Source of the DNA: Chrysoperla carnea
Taxonomy: Eukaryota > Arthropoda > Insecta > Neuroptera > Chrysopidae
Reading direction: 5' to 3'
Assembly (NCBI RefSeq): GCF_905475395.1
Contig: NC_058339.1
Location: 52,585,172-52,649,171, forward strand
Length of the DNA: 64,000 nt
The position numbers were made by a program, and so were the translations under genes. Under the pieces are notes generated by a model. The model was not told the origin of the DNA, did no database searches, and saw only the letters and a program-made list of their open reading frames with translations. Positions 13,890 through 27,300 of this stretch are shown here, in pieces. Within the stretch, counting starts at the first letter, position 1. Every line of letters begins with the position of its first letter.

Positions 13890-14104
13890 ACAAATAATAG
13901 TTTAAAAAAGTAAAAAGCACAGTTTTGTAGCTAGCTGAACTAAAAAGTAGAAAATAATTTTTATTAGCTCAAAAAAAAAATAGAGTGATGAAGAAAAAAC
14001 CATTTTATCGTAAATTTTTTTTTTTTTATATTATAGAAATTATTTTCTACTTTTTTGTTCAGCTAGTTACAAAAGCGTGTATTTTTAAACTATTATTTAT
14101 TTCA
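13890..14104. repeat. Fold-back element, about 215 bp
   Basis: The left arm (about 13890-13963) and right arm (about 14036-14104) are inverted copies. Shared landmarks are AATAATAGTTTAAAAA, TTTTGTA-CTAGCTGAAC and AAAGTAGAAAATAATTT. The loop is AT-rich with homopolymer runs. Confidence 0.65.
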
Positions 14105-15649
14105 CAAACAGACGCTAACCAAACTTATTAATTTACAAAAGAATTTTTTTATTTTATCTTTAAAATCATTTTCTTTATCTTAAAAAACAAGTTATTTGAA
14201 TCATTAGGGTGGGCAATAATCTGAAATGTTAATGCTAGCAACAATTTTGTTGTAGCAGTGTGATTGCGCCTAAATGTGATAATACGTTTCACATCCTATT
14301 ATTCTATCACACGGAGATGTATCCCTCTTTTCCCATATTTCTTTGTACATATTTTACGGGCAACTTCGAAACAAAATCGTACAATGATTCGTTCCTGCAC
14401 TTACAACAAAAGCATTTTAAACTAGTCATATCATATTATAATAAAGTTAGTGGTTATAATACATAAAACAAGTAACATATACCACTTAAGATGTTATACT
14501 TATAATAATTTTACATAATATATAAATTCAATACCAGATATTATTATAATAATTTAACAAAGTAAGTAGGCAAGCGCGTGTTCTCTTCTACATCCACTTA
14601 CTTCAGACTTCTTTCTATAAAACCAATTTTAAAATAAAAATTTTAAATTCTAAATGTAATAAATAAAATTATTTTATGTGTATTACCTATAATATATAAA
14701 TAATATTGATATTATAATCAATACAATCGACATATTTATTATAATTTCATCAATATATAACTTTATTTGTAGGTTTATTCATAAAGATTTTATTATTCTT
14801 GACGAAATAGAATATTTCACAACAACATAATAAATGCAAATTCTTATTACAGATTAATAAGTCTAGGCAAATCTTATTACATACCTGTAAGAAATTAGAA
14901 TGTACCAATATTAAATTGTAAGTATCTTTTAGTAAACATAGAAAACATTTTTTTAAAAGCTTTGAAAAATTGAAAGCATACCTAGGTATGTCCAAAAATT
15001 CAATGACATCTTCGAGCAGTTTTCTAAAAATCGCATTTTTTTATTTTTTTAAGAATTTTTTTGCCTTATTTGACCTTCAAATTGATTTTGATCCAGTTTT
15101 AAATTAGCAGTAAGTGAAGAGAAAGATTGTTTAAAGGTATTTATTTACCTCATGTATTGGCACAAAAAAAGAGAGGTGTGGTGGGACACCTGGTAGGAAC
15201 TATGTTCCTTTCGTACAAATAACTGTATTTGTAATTAATTATAAATGTTAGTTTTGTGATACGCTACCTTGCATTTTTCCTCTCTCGATACTTTTTGCAT
15301 TTCTGTGCGTAGGTAATTTTAGCTTTAGTTTTTTTTTTCATTTTTTCTTGAACTTAATCTATGCATTGATAATTCTGAAAATTTAAAGTATTAATTTAAG
15401 AAGTCAAATACTTGTTTTATTGTTTAAAGAATTAAATATTATAGCTACTTTAATTCTATACTTTATGAGTTAATTGTAATATTAATTTAAAAAAGACATA
15501 CTTCTGATTTAGTAGTCAACCCAATATGTGGCTACATTACCCACAATTTAATTCATCAGGATATGTTATGTATCATAACATAAAATTTCCTTGTAGATAC
15601 TTTAAATTATCTCTATTATGTTTTGCATGTTTCTCAAAACTCATGGCTA

Positions 15650-15714
15650 GCTGAATCGATTAAAAAAGTTTCGAAGGTAACCTATATGGCAACCTGAATC
15701 GATTAAAAAAGTTT
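15650..15714. repeat. Short direct repeat, 42 bp period
   Basis: CTGAATCGATTAAAAAAGTTT occurs twice, about 42 bases apart (near 15651 and 15693). The sequence between the copies is unrelated to known genes. Confidence 0.6.
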
Positions 15715-16482
15715 TAGCTTCCTAGGTGGCGCGACAACACTCAGCAAGAGTTCTCCTCAGATAGCTGCCCTTTCTTAAGTGCGAGTCACAGCAATTTTTA
15801 ATTAAATCGCCAGCTTAAAACTGATCTCACACTACATTTACATATATTAGAATTTAAATTACATTTTAGTCTGTTGTGTTTTATTTTTGCGGTACTATTG
15901 ATTGAGAATAAATATTTTTTTCTTAGTAAAGAAGATAGATACGATTGATTTTTCAATCAATATTACTCAGACTATATTATTCGATTATTTTAATATTAAA
16001 AATTAAAAATATAACGCGCGTATATTCTGTTAATAACATCATTTATAAATATTATGACATAGTTCATAAGTTCTTCAAAATAAATTATAAAATCATTTAT
16101 TAATTGATCAAATGTTAAAAGGCATTAATTAATCTTTCTTAAATTAACTTCACAAACTATAAACATCATTTAATTAACTTTAAACAGTCCGATCGATCAC
16201 ATAAATATTATAATATTATATATAATGTTCATTGAATTTAATAAGATTTTTTCTTATAGTACTTTTTATAAAAATGACATGAAAAATCGAAAGATAACAA
16301 ATATTTTTATAATAAATATTCGTAAGTAATTTCCTTATGAACCAATTACCTTTTAAAATCAAATCTAAAAGTAAATTTATCTCTGGAGATAAGATTAACA
16401 CCGTGTTTCCAAATCTACTAATAAATTAATCGTTTTTTTTAAACTCTCTTAAAAAAAGATTGCGATTGTGGGACCCCCGTTA

Positions 16483-16846
16483 GGAACGAAGTGTACAGAA
16501 ACAAATGTAAGCGTCAAATAAATACATATAGATAATCTGTTCAATCTGTAGTGTCAAATAGGCAGGATTCCAAAACGCACATAATTATAGTACTCGAATT
16601 TTGCCATTTTTGTACTATTTACATCCAAAACTAGTTATGCATATTTATCCATAGCTAGTCTTGGATGTAAATAGTTCAAAAATACAAAATTCGTGTACTA
16701 TAATAAATAAAAATAATACAAAGTAGGATAACATATCGTGGTTACCATGGAAATGACACACACACTCAAAGTATATCTCATTTTGTTACGTGACGGTTTT
16801 TGCCAGTTTGCTCACCATGGCAAGCCGTATAAAGGAACTTCGTTCC
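16483..16846. repeat. Inverted-repeat element with internal hairpin
   Basis: The ends read GGAACGAAGT (16483-16492) and its inverse ACTTCGTTCC (16837-16846). Inside, two 50 bp arms at 16584-16634 and 16655-16704 are inverted copies, with landmarks ACTATTTACATCCAA and ATTATAGTAC. A related end, GTGGGACACCTGGTAGGAAC, occurs near 15180-15200, so this family has at least one other fragment nearby. Confidence 0.6.
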
Positions 16847-17800
16847 AAAAATAAATAAATAAAAGATAAAAATAATTTAACCAACTTATACTTGTAAATA
16901 AAATCGTATTTTGAATGGATATCTTCTGAAGTCGACGCCAAAACGAAAATATCTCTTATTATACGATTAGCTCCGATTACTTAAAGGTAATTATTCAAAA
17001 TTAATTATTACAAAAATTATTTTTTACTGCTTAGTTTGTGCTTTAAGAAAATTATTTATTACTTTAGTTTTACACTCAAGATTAAAAACTAATCTAACTT
17101 CCCAAGGCCTCCACCATTTTGTATTATATTTTATAAAATCTTCAATTCGCTTCTACCGGCATTTTCGAATAAAAAAAATTGAATTCGACAATTACTAAAC
17201 ACAATAACATCACACCTGTGGAATGCATGAAAAAATATGGCAAACATTGATAACCTTACCCAAGTGTGTCGTATATATAAACGGTTTAATAAAAAATTAA
17301 CAAATTAAGAAACTTCATCATGATCAAGTTTCAGTATTCAACAAAATAACCTATTAGGTTTAATGATAGTAAATTGAATAGGTTCAACCCATTTCTCAAA
17401 GAATAAATAGAATAATGGTAGCTTATTATTTAAAACAATGCAGTATTAATTTAAAATATTTATGTATTTATTGTTTTTCATAAAACATCAAATGCCCTAA
17501 ACATAAATTATTATGTTTATTACGAACAAATTTAATAATCAGGGTGGTATGTAAATTCCACGGATTCCAGACTAAATTGTAATATAATCTTGTATCAAGA
17601 AATCCTTCTAAAATATGCTTAAATCCTGCAACAACAAAAATTTGAAATATACCAAAATCACCAAAATTTTAAATACAATGGTGTAAGATTACTTCCAAGT
17701 TTGTAAAACTATTAATTTTATACGCAAAATTTTTCATTATTTTATAAAATAATCTGCCCATTTATTTGCCCTCATGATAACAGAAATTTAAATATGAAAT

Positions 17801-18308
17801 AAAAACAAGTGATAACAAACAATTGACTGAGTTAATTGTAGAACTACCATGTATAGACTGTGTTGATTACACTGTCTTATTACACATACATGCATGTCAT
17901 ACATACATAACTGATATTTCCATATAATACATACTATGCAATTTGCGTCTAATTTGCATCCTCACAGGCAGTTATGTTTACGAAATAATATATATATCTA
18001 TCTCTAACGGCTTACAAGATGAGTCTTACGGACCCAAGACCCAATTGACCTATGATGCTCATTTACGAACTCGACCTCACTTTTTATGCCCCGAGCAAGC
18101 TGTAAAATTTCAGCTTAATATCTCCTTTCGATTTTGAATTATCGTGATCCCCGACGAACGGGCGGATAAACGAAAATGAACTAATTAGGTGATTTTATGA
18201 ATACCTATACCCAAACTTTTTTCGTATCAACAGTATTTCTAAGCGTTATACATTGGGGCTAAAATTATTATACTTTGATATATATTTCATTTGTACATGG
18301 TATAAAAA
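17801..18308 (+). mobile_element. Family A element, copy 2
   Basis: The head ACAAGTGATAACAAACAATTG is followed by TACCATGTATA. The conserved core (ACGGACCCAAGACCCAATTG) and the tail with TACATGGTATAAAAA are present. The proto-microsatellite is reduced to a few GACG and GGGCGG units. The 64-codon open frame across the core arises from the repeat itself. Confidence 0.75.
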
Positions 18309-21186
18309 CCTCAGTGTACCAGCCAGATACACTGAGAGAGTTACGGAAGCAGCCTGGTTTTATGTAAAAAATTTGAATAATAGTTTTTTCCGATAACTAA
18401 GGCTAAACAATACAAAAGCCATGCCCCGTGCAGGCCTCCTGAGGGCGAACCTTTTTGATCTCCTGTTCACTTGTCGAATTCTTTTATAAACTTTTTATAT
18501 TTAATAACAGCCGATATACAAAATCTCTCAGCAAATCGTTAATAAATGCTATTTTCGTTTTTATCAGCCCAATTTATTTTAAAATTAATTCCATTAATAA
18601 TCCATATTAAAAATTCCGTATCCATATCCTAATTATGTATTTTAATCTGTATAACTTAATATATAAAGATTCTAGCTAGGTATGATAAAAGATGGGTATT
18701 GGCTTAAAAAACTTCTCAACTCTTTTATACTATTTGTAAAAGGAGATTGTTGATGACCCCGGACATGACGATGAATATAGAGGGCGGATGATTTACATCT
18801 AACACAAGGAGACCCAAAGGCAGTAAAGAATAATAATTCAAGTTTTATTGCACGCGACTACTATGTGTAAGTTTTAATACATTTGCAATTTATTTATCAA
18901 ATCAAGTCGATCTCATGCTTGGAAATAAACTTGGTTGTTTTTTTAAAAAACATTATAGTTATTGATAGTGATATATTTCTCAAAACTATCGTATTTTTTA
19001 CGATATCTGCTGTTAGATTGTTTAAAGATAATATTGTTAAATGTTGTTCGATTAGTTTGCGAAATTTAATTAAATTGTGCATTTTTTACTGTATGTGCAT
19101 ATCGAACAAGTTTCATAAAAATTTGGATATTACTATTTGCGCCAAAAGAATGAATTATTTCTTAGGATTTGATAGATGTTGAGATTCTTTGTTAGGAAAT
19201 CTTTTGTTAGGATATCATAGAATTGGGTAATGTTGCTAAGGGCATTGACTTCATTTTAATACAATTTTTTAGAAATTTTAAAGAAAGGAAATGTGAAACT
19301 AGGAGGTAATAAGAATTAAGTGTACCTATTTAATAACACTAGTCGACAAAATTTGATTGTTTTTGATCACATTTTTGCGATATTTTTTATAGTTTTTCGG
19401 GGACTGAATTCGGCTTCGGCATACTCTCTCTGATACATATAAGGTTTTTGAAATATTTTTACATAATAAAGGGAAAAGTCTGTTTTTCGGTTATTTTTGA
19501 AATTTTGTAACATCACTATTTCCCTATTTAAAAAGAATTATTTTAAACAGCAATAAGCGCAATTATATGACTTCAGGAACTTGGATTCTTAAATTTGATC
19601 ATATTTGTCTTTTTTAAACAAGAAAATTTGATTTTTAACAAGGGGTTCAAAATTTAGTATAGACTTACGTGATTGGTTTACCTACAAGCAAAAACTTGAC
19701 TCAATTTAGTATAATTGCATTCTTTATTTCTTAAAATTCTGATTTTTTGGTGGACTACGAGAAACTTTCAAAGAAATGAAACTCAATTTACTTATAAAGA
19801 CTGTATAGTCTATATATGTATTTTTATCCATCAAATTGAATTACTCTGTACAAGTCATACACATTATTATGATAATTTAACACAAATCATGTTTTTCTTT
19901 CTAAAACATTAATTATTCATAAAATAATAAAATTATTCCTCTGTCTCTTATAAACACAATATTCAAATTATTATTATTTTATATAAGACAAGAATTTTTT
20001 CTATAAAGTAAATATTTATTCAATTCAGATTAAAATCCCCTTTTCTAGTCACATTAATAGGATCAATTTGATTATAAACAAAACAACATTCGACTTTTTG
20101 TATTTTATCTGAAAAGGTGCAAAAAGTTCACGATTATTAAATTTAAATATTTCCATATAAAGATAAAATAAAGTGAATTTGTGAAGAACAATACCGAAAT
20201 GCTTATTTTATGCAAAATGAATACGAAAGCGTATTCATCGTTTTTATTGTGATCAGTTAGTGAATGCACCTGACTGACCAGAAGTGGTTATTTGATTGTA
20301 CTTTGATATAAATTTTAAGGAGGTTGACGAAAAGTTCGAATCTTACTCGACTGAATGTAGACCGAACTCCAAAATATTTCCAGGCATCAAAAACTTGACA
20401 AGCAATAACAAGTGAAATTTAATTTAAAAAAAAACATAACAAAAACATGAACCTTTTCCGTCATGTGCTTACCAAATTATTATTTTAGGTATTTTTATTA
20501 TAAAACTAGCTCGGTCCGTACTCGGAAAGTGCGGTATCCATGACTCGAAACATGGTTGAGAAATAAAATACAGTGAGTAATTTACTTTCTTTTTATTTAT
20601 AGGCAATTTTATTACAGTTATGATATACAAATTACATAACAAACAAAACTAATCTTATTATTATTTCTCTAGCCTGATTTTTCTTAAGCTGTACATTTTT
20701 AGATCGCGAGTCTATTTTTCGTCACTAGCCAGCACAATAAACTTTAATATTAGCGTCAAATCATGAAATTTGATAAAGGAATAAGGAAGGAAAAAATAAT
20801 CAAATTTATTTGAGTAGGTAAATTTGTTCAAAATTACTCGAAATCGTTTCGTGAATTGAGTTTTAGTGTTACATTTTTCGTGAACTGGTTTGATAATCTA
20901 AAATATAAACCATTTTGAGCACTTTTTTACTTTTTTTGAGGAAGGCTGTAACGCTGGAATCTCCTTAAACAAAACAAAAAAATGTTTAACAAAATAGTCA
21001 TGATTATAGTTGAAAATGTAATCTAAACATTTGCACGCATTTATTTACGTATTTCAAAAATATTTAAATTCATTTATTTATTTCTTTAAAAATTCCATAT
21101 ATTTTGAAATTATCATAGATGAACATATCAACATACCTAATATCATAATAGCACTACAGAATGTCTCAAGTAAAATAAGTAGTCTG

Positions 21187-21795
21187 TGAACTAAACACAC
21201 GGACGTATATACATATGGACAAGTAATACCATTATAAAAAATGCATACCGTATGTAAGCTGACATGTTGTGACTAAATTTCATTGGCTGTCTTGAAATCC
21301 AATCATATTGTATGATTTTAATGTGGGAAGTTTTAAATATAAATTATTTACATTTGAAATTGTATGTACTATACACTAAAAAGTGAAATAAAGGAAACAA
21401 AAAAAATGATACTAAGAAACAAATTTAATTGATCTAACTTTTTATTAATTATAAAATTGGAACATTTTTATTAATTTAAATGGAAAAATAATGAATTTTG
21501 GCGAAACACTTTAAACATATTAAAAGCGTCAACAGCTATTTGGTTAGGATATCCGTAAACAAACAAGGTATTAGATAAACTGTACAAACCGGTACAAACT
21601 ATGAACCAATCAGATAATAATAAATTCATAATACCAACTTAAAATTCTTATGTTACCACCTAATAAAATCCAAACATATCTAAATTTGACCTTGAAAGGT
21701 ACATCGTGGCGACTTACATACAGTTTGCATTTTTGTATAAAACGCCTACTTATATTACTTGTCCATCTATATATACGTCCGTGACTAAACATAAC
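21187..21795. repeat. Inverted-repeat element, about 0.6 kb
   Basis: The outer arms, about 21195-21280 and 21700-21795, are inverted copies. Landmarks are CACGGACGTATATA, ATGGACAAGTAAT, AAAAATGCA and TGTATGTAA. The opposing open frames at 21.6-21.9 kb fall on the right arm and are not genes. Confidence 0.6.
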
Positions 21796-24167
21796 GAACG
21801 AGCTAACAGAAGCCGATCTAAAAATTTTTTGGAAGGTTTTATAATAGTACCTAGAACAGAGATGGTGATCCAATGGCTGCCATACAATATTTTGGCACAT
21901 CACCAGTTACAAAGTTCACTATGAAGTATTGTATTACGAACGAACGCGCGCTCCTTTGTTATAGTAGTTACATGAGACGATTCTAGATAAATCTCGAAAA
22001 ATAGTAATATAATCGACAAATGAGCGGTTTGATCTTTTTTTGATACAAATTACCCTAAATTATAAATATAAACGAAAATTTATTTGATTTTGCCATTGAA
22101 CGACTAGTTACTGCCATATTGGCTGAATAAATTGCGTCGGAATATATTATTATATCGTGATGTTAGTCGATATCCCACAATCTTCAATTATTAAATCGTC
22201 TAATGAACCTGACTTTGTATTTTTTGGCTTAAAATTACTCTAGAAAACGATTTTTTCTTTGAAAAATCCCTTTGAAAAATCGAGAAAATTAAAAAAACTT
22301 CTTTTTCGAAATTTGACGAAACTTCGTACATAGCCTCATTTTGACCCAAAAAATACAAAAACGGAATTCATTTAGCGATTGTGAAAGTCGATTTTGAGAT
22401 ATTGCCTAAATTCCTGTACGATAAGATTTCATCCCGCAGCTATTCTGGATAATTCTCGAAAAATAAAATTACTCTAGTAAATTTGTTAATTATTTTTATT
22501 CAGTTCAGAGACAAAAAAAATTTTGCCAAAACATTCAAAAAAAATCAAGGTAATGCCATAAATAGTTTTGAGATATTCCACACAACTATATGAACTAACT
22601 ATCCCTGGTGGAAATATTTCAAACGAAAGACTTTAAAACTTTTACTAATTCTGTTAAACTCTTCTTTTGTATTAGTTTAAGGCTTTTTAAATCTTTTGTC
22701 TGGGATATTTCCACAAGGGATTCGTCCCATTTTGAATTATAGCTGCTTATACTTGAATTATACCTATACTTAAGTTACATACTAATTTTTTTAAATAGTA
22801 TAACTGAATTTTTTGCAGGTGTGATTACACCGTTTCGATCTGGAACCACGCTTGCACTTAAACTATGATTTTTCCGAACCTCTATTTTAATCTTCAAATG
22901 AAAAAATTGGTTTTCTTTTATTCCTAATTAATTGCTTTTGATAATTATTATTATCAATAACATCAAGTTCAACTTTCTTCGATCACTTTCCAGTTTCTAG
23001 AAAACGAATACCCTGAATAAATACCAACAACGATGTCCAATTTTGAAATTTTTCTTTTTTTCTATTACAGAAGCAGTTAGAAGATATGAAAACAGATTCA
23101 TCACCAATTGTGAAGGATTTTTGCTTCATTGGTAAAAGTTGTAACAAAATTGGGGTTTCTAAGCGGCATTTGCCTATATTTAGATCGCAATGCCCTTGGA
23201 AATCCCAAATATGTACAACGCTATCAACAATGTAATCTTAAGTGATTTGATTGAAATAAATATTTAATAACAAACTTATTAAATCAGAGTAATAAATTTT
23301 ATAAAATATAATAGAATTGTTTAAGTTTTTTTACACTTCAAAGACTTTTAAATATAAATTAAATTAAGATTTTTGTTACAGATGATTGGTAACTCAAAAT
23401 ATTTGTATTGGATAATTGTAGAATAATTCCGGATTTATTTTCTAATTTCCAATCATTTGAAACTGTAAATAATTTTTGTTTCAGACGATTTACAGTTCAA
23501 AATATTTGTATTTGGATGTGAAAAACTACCTAACTACTAATTAAAAATTTTTAAATTACATTAAAGCTTCTCTGAAGGCTCCTAAAAATTGAACTGGTTA
23601 ATTATGATATAATAATGGGCAACTATGCCAAGTTTCATTAAATTCAGAATGCAAAGTCTATTACTGATAGTACCACCTTAAGGTTATAAACCAGTTTTTT
23701 TTCATCAACTTGGCAGTGAAAAATATTTGCCAAAATAAAATAAAACAGGTTGCTGACTAGTTTGCTTATTTTTTAAATAACCATAATACAGGAAAACTAT
23801 TTCAATTACGCCTTTTAAGATTGAGAACGATAGAAAATATTTGATATTCATATTATCACATTGCAAAATGCTATTTTTTTTTCATTCAATCAGAAACAGA
23901 AATCGTAAATTAAAACGCAAAGGTCTGTAAGACAGTTTTTAATATAGAGCTTATCGTTTTGGGATCGAAAATCGACCTTGAATTTAATACTTACCTTTAC
24001 TTCTACTTAGTATGTCACACCATTGCTCCAGTTCCTTCAAAATTTGTACAGCTGGTTAGCAGAGATAACTTACAGAAATATTACTTCCTACTGAAAAAAC
24101 TCAATACAAACTCTTATAGAGATCTTGCGATGAAAATAAAAACAAAAATTTTAGACTTTTATATTTC

Positions 24168-24199
24168 TTTATTAACTTTATTTAAAAGAGAATTTTATT
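24168..24199 (-). terminator. PARN: PARN poly(A) signals
   Basis: Three AATAAA hexamers on the minus strand at 24194-24199, 24177-24182 and 24168-24173 follow the PARN stop within 45 bases. They imply a very short 3' UTR, and support this exon being terminal. Confidence 0.6.
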
Positions 24200-24209
24200 T
24201 TTAAAAAAG

Positions 24210-24322
24210 TTACTCCCAAGTATTGTCTTCATTAAAAATCTTTTTCTTCGATGGGACTACTTCTTCTTCATCAGCAAAACTTTCTTCATCTTCTTCAATG
24301 TGTCGTTTAACTGCAGGCGATA
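24210..24322 (-). CDS. PARN: PARN exon 13 (C-terminus and stop)
   Basis: Codes an acidic segment, a basic PSKKKIF patch that may be a nuclear localisation signal, and the end FNEDNTWE followed by TAA. Vertebrate PARN also ends in an acidic-aromatic DTW. Poly(A) signals follow at once. Confidence 0.82.
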
Positions 24323-27300
24323 CTATAACAACATTTTCAATATTAGTAATCTAACTTGCATACCGAAATTTTTGTAATTAATATTGGATAAAAAAGCTTA
24401 GAAATGTGAATAGTGCAAAATTTCTTTTTAATAAAATAATTTTAGACACAAATTTTTTAAAACATCGCGTAAATTTTGTCCAATATTATTACATAATTTT
24501 AGAATTCTTGTCGGATTTAGTTTTATGTTACCTCATTATAGCTCCTGATGAAAAAGAAAGACCGTTCAATAATCCACCATTCCAAAAATGTAGATATCAG
24601 ACAACCATCCACACAAGGATATGGAAATTATATAAAAATTCCAAACATTTCAACTATCAACTATAGAATGTGATAAAATAAACCTAAAGCCGACACAATT
24701 AATAAAAAACGACGTGATTTGTCCTATTGCTCACAGCAAATAATAAAAGGATAAAGGTTCAAATGAGAACGTCAAAAGATGTATGTTTTGAGGGAATTAA
24801 TCAAAATTCAAAAAACCCCCAAAAATGCGGTTTTTTCTTTGTGGTTCTCTATAAACTGAACCGATTTTCTTGAAACATAGCTAAGAACACTCCTCGTCAA
24901 ATTACCTTTCAAACAAACAAACAAATCAAAATCGGTACATCCATTTTTGAGCTATGAACCCACAGACAGATAAACACATACTCATACATAATGCTCAATG
25001 CTCTCTTTTTGGTTCGAGGGTTCACAGTTACCGAATATATACAATTCTTAATCCAAAATTTAAAAAAATTATTATTTTTATTCATTATAAATAAATACAT
25101 TTAAAATATATATCTTTAAATATGTATTATGTGATAACAATATTGACTTAAATATTATAACCAGGGTTGCCAGATTATTTGGTTAAAAAGACCTTTAAAA
25201 AGCAATACACCTGACACTAAGTTCGCATTTTTATCTGAAAATTTCATAATTGACCAAAATAACACTATAAATAAAAATTCTGATCATCATTATTGATATA
25301 AAAATCTGATAATCATTATTGAAAAAAAAAAAATAAAAAAAATAATTCTCTGTTTTTGGTTTTTATTTTGAAATCGATCCGAGACATTCGTGTTCATATG
25401 TGATTTTTTATGTAATTTTGACGTTTATTTGACACATAAAATACAAAAATCGGGAACCCTTTACAATTAATCGTGTAGTTTCCCAGATATCGCTTTAAAT
25501 CTTCAGATTTCAAGAATTTTCTGATACTACACGGACGAATAATATGATAATCGGATTCATTTGACAATAATTCAAGTATTTTCTATGGTATCGATCGAAA
25601 TCTTAAATGTAGAAAACCATTAAAAAAGACTAAGAAACAAAAAATTCGTAAAGCAGGAGTATGGGTAAAAAACATAAGATTTACTGTTAAAACATAAGAT
25701 CTGGCAGCTCTGATTATAAGGATATTTTTAAATATGCAACAAAATTTTCTAAAAAATGACATCACAATGATTAAATATATATTTTTTTAATTCAGAAATT
25801 TCAATATTAATTGTTGTAATTCTTTGAGATTTCTGCCGAGGCTAACACCGAGCTTCCTCAAATGGTTGCGATGTCATTTCATTTCAAACATATTATTTAG
25901 TAAAATTTTCTGACAATTATTATTATTGTGATAATACGTTCGGAATGTTTATGTAATTATTCAAAGCTCGCTGTTGCCATTGTATTTAGCAGGAACCAAA
26001 TACACTTATAAAAAATTTTACTATTAAATAAATAAATATAATTAAATCATAAAACTGCACATACAGAAAAAACTAAAAATGAAAAAAAAAGTGAAAACAT
26101 TGACAGTGGTTTGTATGACGCGTTGTATTTCAGCATTTTTTAAGTGTTTCAAGATCTCTCCAAACGTGTTTCAAAATCTCTCTAAAATTTCTAATACTTT
26201 TACGTTGTTAATATTATAGTAGAAAATTTTTGTGCGAAAATTAAGTGTAAAAATAAAAAATATTTTGAAATTCGGGAAATGGATGGATTTCATTTAAAGT
26301 CTTTAATGTATGTAATACCTAATAACGAATGTTGGATTGAACAATTCTGATTCAGAAATTGAATCATTTAATAGATTTTGGAAAAACAAAAGTCAAAGAA
26401 ATTACATAATCTGATAAATTCAATCTTTCTTGAATCAAATTTGACCAATCTTTAAAAGCCGGAAAACACAGGAAGTTTTAGCTAATTCCCAGTAATATGG
26501 GCGTTTAATATAGCTTCAGAGGGTTGTGCCTTCCTGAATCCTCTGCAACATAGAAGCAATGTAACAGGGCGATTATTTGTCAAGAGACAAGCGGATTAAA
26601 CTACGAATGAATAATCATAACAATAACCTGGAAGTGAATAAGCAATAGCTCAATAAACATAGCGAGGATTCTCTCCGAGGATTCAAATTCAGGTAAAAAA
26701 TATAAATTTTAAACATAAAATAAAGTTAAAACATCAAACTCAGTGTTTTAGATTACAAGGTTTTGGATAGCTTACAAGGGGGATTTTCTGTCAGCAAATT
26801 TGGCGCAAAGAAAATTCACTCCTTACTCGAAATTTCCCCCCACCCTGCTGTAACAAATCGCTCCTTGTGTGTCTCCAACCTTATCATAAAAAATTTAATT
26901 TAATTACTTCCCCGTTACATTTAGGTACTAAAAATCTTTAAAATAACTTATTTTCTTCTAAAATATTAAACATGATTTGTTAAACATTTGAATCGATTCA
27001 CACACCTGGTTTTAGAGGTAAGACACCGTACGGTACAATAACGATATAAATATAAATATCATTCGACGCTGCGTAGCCGCGACGGTGCATACGTTTAAAC
27101 ATCAGATGTGGTCCGAACGTTTAAAATTTTAACTTTACTAATAAAATATAACTAATATAAATGATTAAAAACAAAATAATGATCACAGTGAAAATTTTCT
27201 TTGCAATTTCCTGTAGTCCTCTATATGGACCTGCAAGTTATTGAAAAAAAAAGTTTTATTAATGACAAAATGAAACGTATAAAAGTTAAATTTACCTTTT

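Larger units (their letters stand above)
3084..24209. other. 21 kb intergenic region with scattered repeats, no gene seen
   Basis: The open frames here are short, AT-biased and show no family similarity or splice-compatible neighbours. I see no exon I can defend. The repeats I can support are listed separately: family A copies near 3.2-3.7 and 17.8-18.3 kb, a tandem duplication at 8.9 kb, a dispersed repeat at 11.0 kb, fold-backs at 13.9 and 16.5 kb, a short direct repeat at 15.65 kb and an inverted-repeat element at 21.2-21.8 kb. Stretches 3.7-8.8, 9.0-11.0, 11.3-13.9, 18.3-21.2 and 21.8-24.2 kb look like plain AT-rich DNA. An exon of an unknown gene could be missed in such sequence. Confidence 0.5.
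24323..27295. other. PARN intron 12, 3.0 kb
   Basis: Holds a family B repeat (24770-25045) and a hAT-type non-autonomous element (25162-25712). The rest, about 25.7-27.3 kb, shows nothing beyond AT-rich sequence. Confidence 0.6.
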
